Positions 31,762 to 33,768 of a stretch of 33,768 bases of DNA are shown here, in pieces. Each line of letters begins with the position of its first letter. Position 1 is the first letter of the stretch. Source of the stretch: Gemmatimonadota bacterium (GTDB lineage Bacteria; Gemmatimonadota; Gemmatimonadetes; Gemmatimonadales; Gemmatimonadaceae). The DNA lies in NCBI GenBank assembly GCA_003152485.1, contig PMAE01000065.1, positions 232,907 to 266,674 of the forward strand, written 5' to 3'. The notes beneath the pieces were generated by a model. The model was given only the letters and a program-made list of their open reading frames with translations, did not search any database and was not told where the DNA came from. The position numbers were made by a program, and so were the translations under genes.

Positions 31762-33768
31762 TCAGGGGAGCAAGCCGGTCAGGCGGGCGATGCCATCCGG
31801 TGCATGATCGGGATCCACGCGCAAGACACGACGTCCCGCATCCAGGAGCGCTTGGCGGTCGCCCAATGCCTGCGCGATCTTGAGCACGCCGAACGTCATG
31901 TGCGACGCATCGGAGTCCGCGGTATCCGGGATCGGAACGTCGGTGGCGGGTGGGGCGGTGACGACCTGGATGAACACGCCGTGACCACCGTCGCCTTTGT
32001 GCAATTGCCCCGTTGAATGGAGAAAACGTGGTCCGTACCCGACGGTCGTCGCCACGTGCAGCCGGTCCCGGAGTGCGACCCGCCACCGTTGCAGCGCCGC
32101 AGTCGTCTCCTGATTTGGCGTGACATACGCTTGGAGCGCGATGTAGTTGCCGGGGCGCACACCGCGCAGGAAGTCGCGCACGAGGTCCGCGGCGGCGCCC
32201 GCATCGGCGGTGCCAGACGCCGGCGCAGCCGAGCCCGGGCGGGCGGTTTCGGGGCCCGTCGCGTATACCGTCAGCCCGTCACTCCGTGCGGTGGGCGCGA
32301 GCGTGGGGAGGGCGCCCGTGGTCTCGTACGCCTGGGCCATCTTGCGAGAGAGCACCTTCGCGGATTCGACGTTGGGTTGATCGAATGGATTGATCCCGAG
32401 TCGCCACCCCGCGACGGCGGTCGCCATCTCCCACCGAACGAACTCGCCGCCGATGTCGTACGCGTCGGTCAGATCAATGCGCAGCAGCGGATGGCCGGCG
32501 GCGCGAAGGGCATCGACCGCGGCATCGTGGGTTCCGTCCGTGACGATGCGGAGGTATGCAAAGACGCGGTCCGTGCCGTAGACGGCAGGCGGTCCCAATG
32601 GCTCACCAGCCACGGGCAATATGCCTTTGCCTTCCTTTCCCGTGCTCTCGGCGATGAGCTGCTCGACCCACGATCCAAATCCGGCGACGGGCGCCGACAT
32701 CACGAACGTCAGTTTGTCGCGTCCGCGGACGGCGAGCTCACCGATAGTTGCACCGAGCCGGCCCGCGGCCTCTGGGTCACGCTCCATTGCGACCGCCCGC
32801 TGGAGGAGCCGCGGCACGTCCGCGCCAATGAGCGCGGCGGGGACGAGTCCGAAATGCGACAGCGCGGAGTATCGACCGCCGATCTCCGGGTCATTGAGAA
32901 ACGTGGCCCGGAACGCATAGCGCGTCGCGGTGTCCACGAGCCCGCTACCGGGGTCGGTGATCGCGATGAAATGCCGACCCGCGGCCGCCGGCCCGAGGGC
33001 TCGCACCAGCCACCGGTAGAAGTAGCGAAAGAACGAGAAGGTCTCGACGGTCCCGCCGCTCTTGGTCGAGACGATGAACAACGTCCGTGCGGGATCGAGT
33101 CTGCGCGCGTGCGACGCGACCGCGTCGGGGTCCGTGCTGTCGAGCACCGCGAGATCGAGGTAGCCTGGCGCGACGCCGAACGTCTGCCGGAAGACGTCCG
33201 GCGCGAGACTCGACCCGCCCATGCCGAGAAGGACGAGGTGGGTAAAGCCGCCTTGGTGAATTTCATCCGCGATTTTCTTGAACTCACTATTATGGGAAAT
33301 CTGGTCGTCCGTGATTCCAAGCCAGCCCAGCCAGTTGCCCTCGTCTTTGTTCGTCCATAGCGAGGCATCGCGGGCCCACAAACGCTTCACTTTATTGTTT
33401 TTTTTCCAATCCTCGAGAGCCCCTTTCACATCTTCGCTAAGATTTTCCGGAAGACGGTATGTGAGGTTATTGACCGCCGAAGAGGCTGTCTTCTCGGTGT
33501 GCTTGCTAACGGCGGCCAGCAGCTTATCGAAGGCGTCCGCAAATTGCTTCACGCCGTCCTCGGTCAATTTGTCGGTGGCATCCTTCATCGATATTCCGAC
33601 ACGAGCTAGAGTTTCCATCGTCGCGCGCGCCGCCGGGACATCTTCTTCAAGGCTTGCGCGCGGCTTTCCATGGTCGCGAAATGCATCGAAGGTCGCCGGA
33701 GGAATCGTATCCACCGTATCCGGGCCGATCAATTCCGCCACGTAATACGTGTCGGGAAATGCCGGATC
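31762..33768 (-). CDS. tal-pgi: Transaldolase/glucose-6-phosphate isomerase fusion (5' end cut by window)
   Basis: A bifunctional enzyme: the transaldolase half would transfer dihydroxyacetone units, and the isomerase half interconverts glucose and fructose 6-phosphates. The frame stays open to the window edge. The first visible residues, DPAFPDTYYVAELIGPDTVD then PPATFDAFRDHG, are the C-terminal end of a transaldolase, and the rest (about 560 residues) is a phosphoglucose isomerase with LVLLGMGGSSLAPDVFR, FIVSTKSGGTVETFSFFRYF, GINPFDQPNVE and STGQLHKGDG. Any apparent GTG start at 33741 is an artefact of the cut. The stretch at about 33260-33600 is Lys/Asn-rich and A+T-rich compared with the rest of the gene. 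It heads the visible part of the operon. Confidence 0.93.
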   Translation of the reverse strand, partial: DPAFPDTYYVAELIGPDTVDTIPPATFDAFRDHGKPRASLEEDVPAARATMETLARVGISMKDATDKLTEDGVKQFADAFDKLLAAVSKHTEKTASSAVNNLTYRLPENLSEDVKGALEDWKKNNKVKRLWARDASLWTNKDEGNWLGWLGITDDQISHNSEFKKIADEIHQGGFTHLVLLGMGGSSLAPDVFRQTFGVAPGYLDLAVLDSTDPDAVASHARRLDPARTLFIVSTKSGGTVETFSFFRYFYRWLVRALGPAAAGRHFIAITDPGSGLVDTATRYAFRATFLNDPEIGGRYSALSHFGLVPAALIGADVPRLLQRAVAMERDPEAAGRLGATIGELAVRGRDKLTFVMSAPVAGFGSWVEQLIAESTGKEGKGILPVAGEPLGPPAVYGTDRVFAYLRIVTDGTHDAAVDALRAAGHPLLRIDLTDAYDIGGEFVRWEMATAVAGWRLGINPFDQPNVESAKVLSRKMAQAYETTGALPTLAPTARSDGLTVYATGPETARPGSAAPASGTADAGAAADLVRDFLRGVRPGNYIALQAYVTPNQETTAALQRWRVALRDRLHVATTVGYGPRFLHSTGQLHKGDGGHGVFIQVVTAPPATDVPIPDTADSDASHMTFGVLKIAQALGDRQALLDAGRRVLRVDPDHAPDGIARLTGLLP

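Noticed and set aside
32017-33360. 447-residue plus-strand frame antisense to pgi
   Set aside because: A shadow of the isomerase half of tal-pgi, without any domain.
33739-33741. GTG at 33741 as the start of a stand-alone isomerase
   Set aside because: The frame continues to the window edge with transaldolase-like sequence (DPAFPDTYYVAELIGPDTVD), so this is the middle of a fusion gene.

Overview
The window is GC-rich, densely packed bacterial chromosome on which almost every base lies in a gene; no stretch of more than about 300 bases lacks one. Gene content and style suggest a soil- or sediment-type Gemmatimonadota bacterium: a two-pass membrane Ser/Thr kinase, secreted proteins carrying a CRVWV-GVPPGRQPAPTEC motif, a domain otherwise seen behind M14 peptidases, a fused transaldolase/glucose-6-phosphate isomerase and an RsrA-like sigma/anti-sigma pair. 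This assignment rests on remembered family resemblance, not on a search. No insertion sequences, phage genes, CRISPR arrays, tRNAs or rRNAs were recognised.

Layout. 1-1.1 kb (minus): pqqA-pqqB, the start of a PQQ cofactor operon running off the left edge; the 23-residue PqqA precursor is easily overlooked. 1.3-3.7 kb: an ECF sigma factor with a cysteine-rich anti-sigma factor, then OsmC, a thioredoxin-like [2Fe-2S] protein and a HIT hydrolase, which looks like a redox/stress neighbourhood. 3.8-9.2 kb: fused alpha/beta E1 of a 2-oxoacid dehydrogenase, a TerC-family membrane protein, a small unknown protein and glutamine-dependent NAD+ synthetase. 9.2-14.1 kb: class A penicillin-binding protein convergent with Lon protease, with a hairpin terminator between them. 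14.3-18.9 kb: membrane Ser/Thr kinase, an orphan GATase-like secreted protein and a putative secreted glycoside hydrolase, probably one transcription unit. 19-21.7 kb: a TPR protein, an alpha/beta hydrolase lacking its nucleophile, and an unknown 400-residue protein. 21.9-24.5 kb: RhlE-type DEAD helicase, a SelW/Rdx-family gene interrupted by an in-frame TGA, and 6-phosphofructokinase. 24.8-27.6 kb: a secreted proline-rich protein and an unusual DEAH helicase. 27.8-33.8 kb (minus): tal-pgi, HAD phosphatase, gnd, zwf and pgl, a compact operon for the oxidative pentose phosphate pathway that starts beyond the right edge.

The most notable item is 23067-23306. It reads as one 79-residue SelW-like protein if the TGA at codon 11 encodes selenocysteine, giving a C-x-x-U redox motif. 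A strong Shine-Dalgarno lies upstream, and a hairpin with a small GU loop lies at the right distance behind the TGA for a bacterial SECIS. The stretch after the TGA keeps the family's conserved C-terminal half, so a simple stop is an unlikely reading.

A second pattern runs through the whole window. Eight genes have a TAnnnT -10-like hexamer ending 5-7 bases before the start codon, which predicts leaderless transcripts. I used it to choose starts for the TPR gene and the 400-residue unknown. A third is local: the junction of the transaldolase and isomerase halves of tal-pgi is much more A+T- and Lys/Asn-rich than the rest of the same gene.
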